In this document: in pieces, positions 63,005 to 64,000 of the stretch
How the letters are laid out: every line of letters starts with the position of its first letter
Numbering within the stretch: position 1 is the stretch's first letter
Assembly (NCBI GenBank): GCA_018389105.1
Contig: JACATO010000970.1
Coordinates: 501,001 to 565,000 of the forward strand
DNA length: 64,000 nucleotides
DNA from: Nautilus pompilius
Taxonomy: Eukaryota; Mollusca; Cephalopoda; Nautilida; Nautilidae
Reading direction: 5' to 3'
The notes under the pieces: model-generated
What the model was told of the DNA's origin: nothing
Database searches by the model: none
Seen by the model: only the letters and a program-made list of their open reading frames with translations
Made by a program: the position numbers and the translations under genes

Positions 63005-63262
63005 ATGAAGGTACCTGAAGATCAAAGGCAAGATCCAAGAGTACAAAAGTCTGACCTCATTCCCTTTGAATTCGAGAGATTCCAGTTCACTATAAAACTC
63101 AACGTTGCTATAATCATCAATAAAGTACAGGGCCAATCATTGAAAGCTGTTGGCCTCATTTTGGATAGTCCCCACTTTTCCCATGGACAACTGTATGTTG
63201 GATGTTCAAGAGTTGGCCAAAACAAGAACCTGTTTTGCTTTCAAACCCCAAGGAAAAACTAA
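63005..63262 (+). pseudogene. Helitron helicase (Pif1-like), C-terminal fragment
   Basis: The frame carries DLIPFEFERFQFTIKL, INKVQGQSLKAVGL and FSHGQLYVGCSRV. These are the last helicase motifs of the Pif1-like SF1 helicase in Helitron Rep/Hel proteins (consensus TINKSQGQTL and FSHGQLYVAxSRV). After TAA at 63260-63262 the next frame reads KTKNIVYKE, the usual C-terminal end of these proteins, so a single frameshift explains the stop. The intact protein unwinds DNA during rolling-circle transposition; this fragment lacks the ATP-binding Walker motifs and is inactive. Confidence 0.8.
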
Positions 63263-63450
63263 AAACATTGTCTATAAAGAGGATCTTATGGAGCAAAGTT
63301 AGAATTTAAGTGTACAGCTTATAATGTTAAGAAATGTATCATTAGCATCAATTCAATGTTCATTCAATGACTGTGTATTTAAACAAATTGATCTAAAATC
63401 TTTTTTATAAAAGCCATTTTTTCACATGCAGCACTGGGTACCCAGCTAGT
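63005..63450 (+). mobile_element. Helitron 3' end
   Basis: The segment starts with the C-terminal end of a Helitron helicase and ends about 185 bases downstream in a perfect 12-bp palindrome CTGGGTACCCAG (63434-63445), directly followed by CTAG (63446-63449) and T (63450). Helitrons end in CTRR after a short hairpin and insert between A and T, so this fits a genuine 3' terminus. The 5' part, including the Rep endonuclease and most of the helicase, is absent from the window's flanking sequence, so the copy is 5'-truncated. The left limit is uncertain. Confidence 0.72.
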
Positions 63451-64000
63451 ACAATAATAGAACAGACACAATTTATATATGATGATGTCACAAGTACCCC
63501 TTTTGAACCCAGGACTGGACTAGGACAGAAAAGTTTTATGATACCAGACTGCCAGTACATGTGATCAATGTCACCTGTAGCACCATTGTTGTTTTAAATC
63601 AATTATGCAGAAAGTGATTAGTAAGCTCTGCAAAAAGGTGTTCATAAAGTCTTTGACAAGTTTTAATGTGCAATAAATGTTTAACTATACAAAGTAGAAA
63701 AAATAAAATAATTAATTGTATTACAATGCCAAATGTTGAAAAAATTTTCCATCTTCATGATCTCAAGTTGTTAGGGTATCAAGTGACTGGTAACTGCTCA
63801 GCTGATGCTACCTCAGTGAGAATTTTCTGAACTGCCAAAAAGGGAAAGTTCAATTCTTGAGATAAAGTGAAGTGATTTTTGCAAGTTTCTGTAAACACTT
63901 CTATAATAGCTGCACTGATCTCTTGAAATGGTGTCTAGTCTACCAGAGTATTTATTAACTAAAACTTGGTTTATGACCATTCAGTTTCATGCTAAAATTT
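63451..64000. other. AT-rich DNA, no gene seen
   Basis: No gene or complete element is seen. A tRNA-like word GAACCCAGGACTGG near 63506 may be an old SINE head, too short to call. Confidence 0.5.

Noticed and set aside
63490..63580. Further SINE head (GAACCCAGGACTGG)
   Set aside because: Only a B-box-like word is visible; the A box and shared body could not be followed.

Overview
The window is AT-rich animal DNA (about two-thirds A+T by eye) that looks intergenic or deep-intronic. I found no convincing host protein-coding gene on either strand. At this base composition, six frames over 64 kb should give about one open frame of 118 codons by chance. Only one frame rises clearly above that, the 297-codon block at 28691-29584, and it belongs to a transposon. 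The set of elements (Tigger/pogo, rosa-type mariner, Helitron, jockey-like LINE, tRNA-derived SINEs) and frequent microsatellites point to a bilaterian animal, most likely an invertebrate. I cannot name the group.

Layout. 1-9 kb is simple AT-rich DNA holding a 386-bp hAT-like MITE (2140-2525, with near-perfect 8-bp target duplications), a G-rich quadruplex-prone tract and a 68-nt hairpin (8856-8923). 9.7-9.9 kb carries the decayed C-terminal end of a LINE reverse transcriptase. 11.4-13.0 kb is a whole fossil pogo-like transposon with matching terminal repeats. 14.7-16.7 kb is a decayed jockey-like LINE (endonuclease start plus reverse transcriptase) with a SINE inserted into it. 16.7-27.9 kb holds no gene, but it includes a GC-rich island (23.25-23.73 kb), a compound microsatellite and a cluster of nuclear-receptor half-sites near 26.3 kb. 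27.9-30.2 kb is a young, internally deleted Tigger element. 37.3-38.6 kb is a degraded DD41D mariner. 39.9-46 kb has SINE copies and a worn tandem array (42.3-42.6 kb). 47.5-48.5 kb is a well-preserved 40-bp minisatellite of about 25 units. 62.5-63.5 kb holds another SINE copy and the 3' end of a Helitron.

The elements do not work together as a pathway; they record successive waves of insertion. Two links stand out. One tRNA-headed SINE family occurs at least six times. The worn array at 42.3 kb looks like an older, inverted relative of the 47.5-kb minisatellite. The most noteworthy single items are the minisatellite pair, the Tigger remnant whose C-terminal tail carries a PCNA-binding-like motif, the 68-nt hairpin, and a near-consensus CTCF-type site at 32149-32162.
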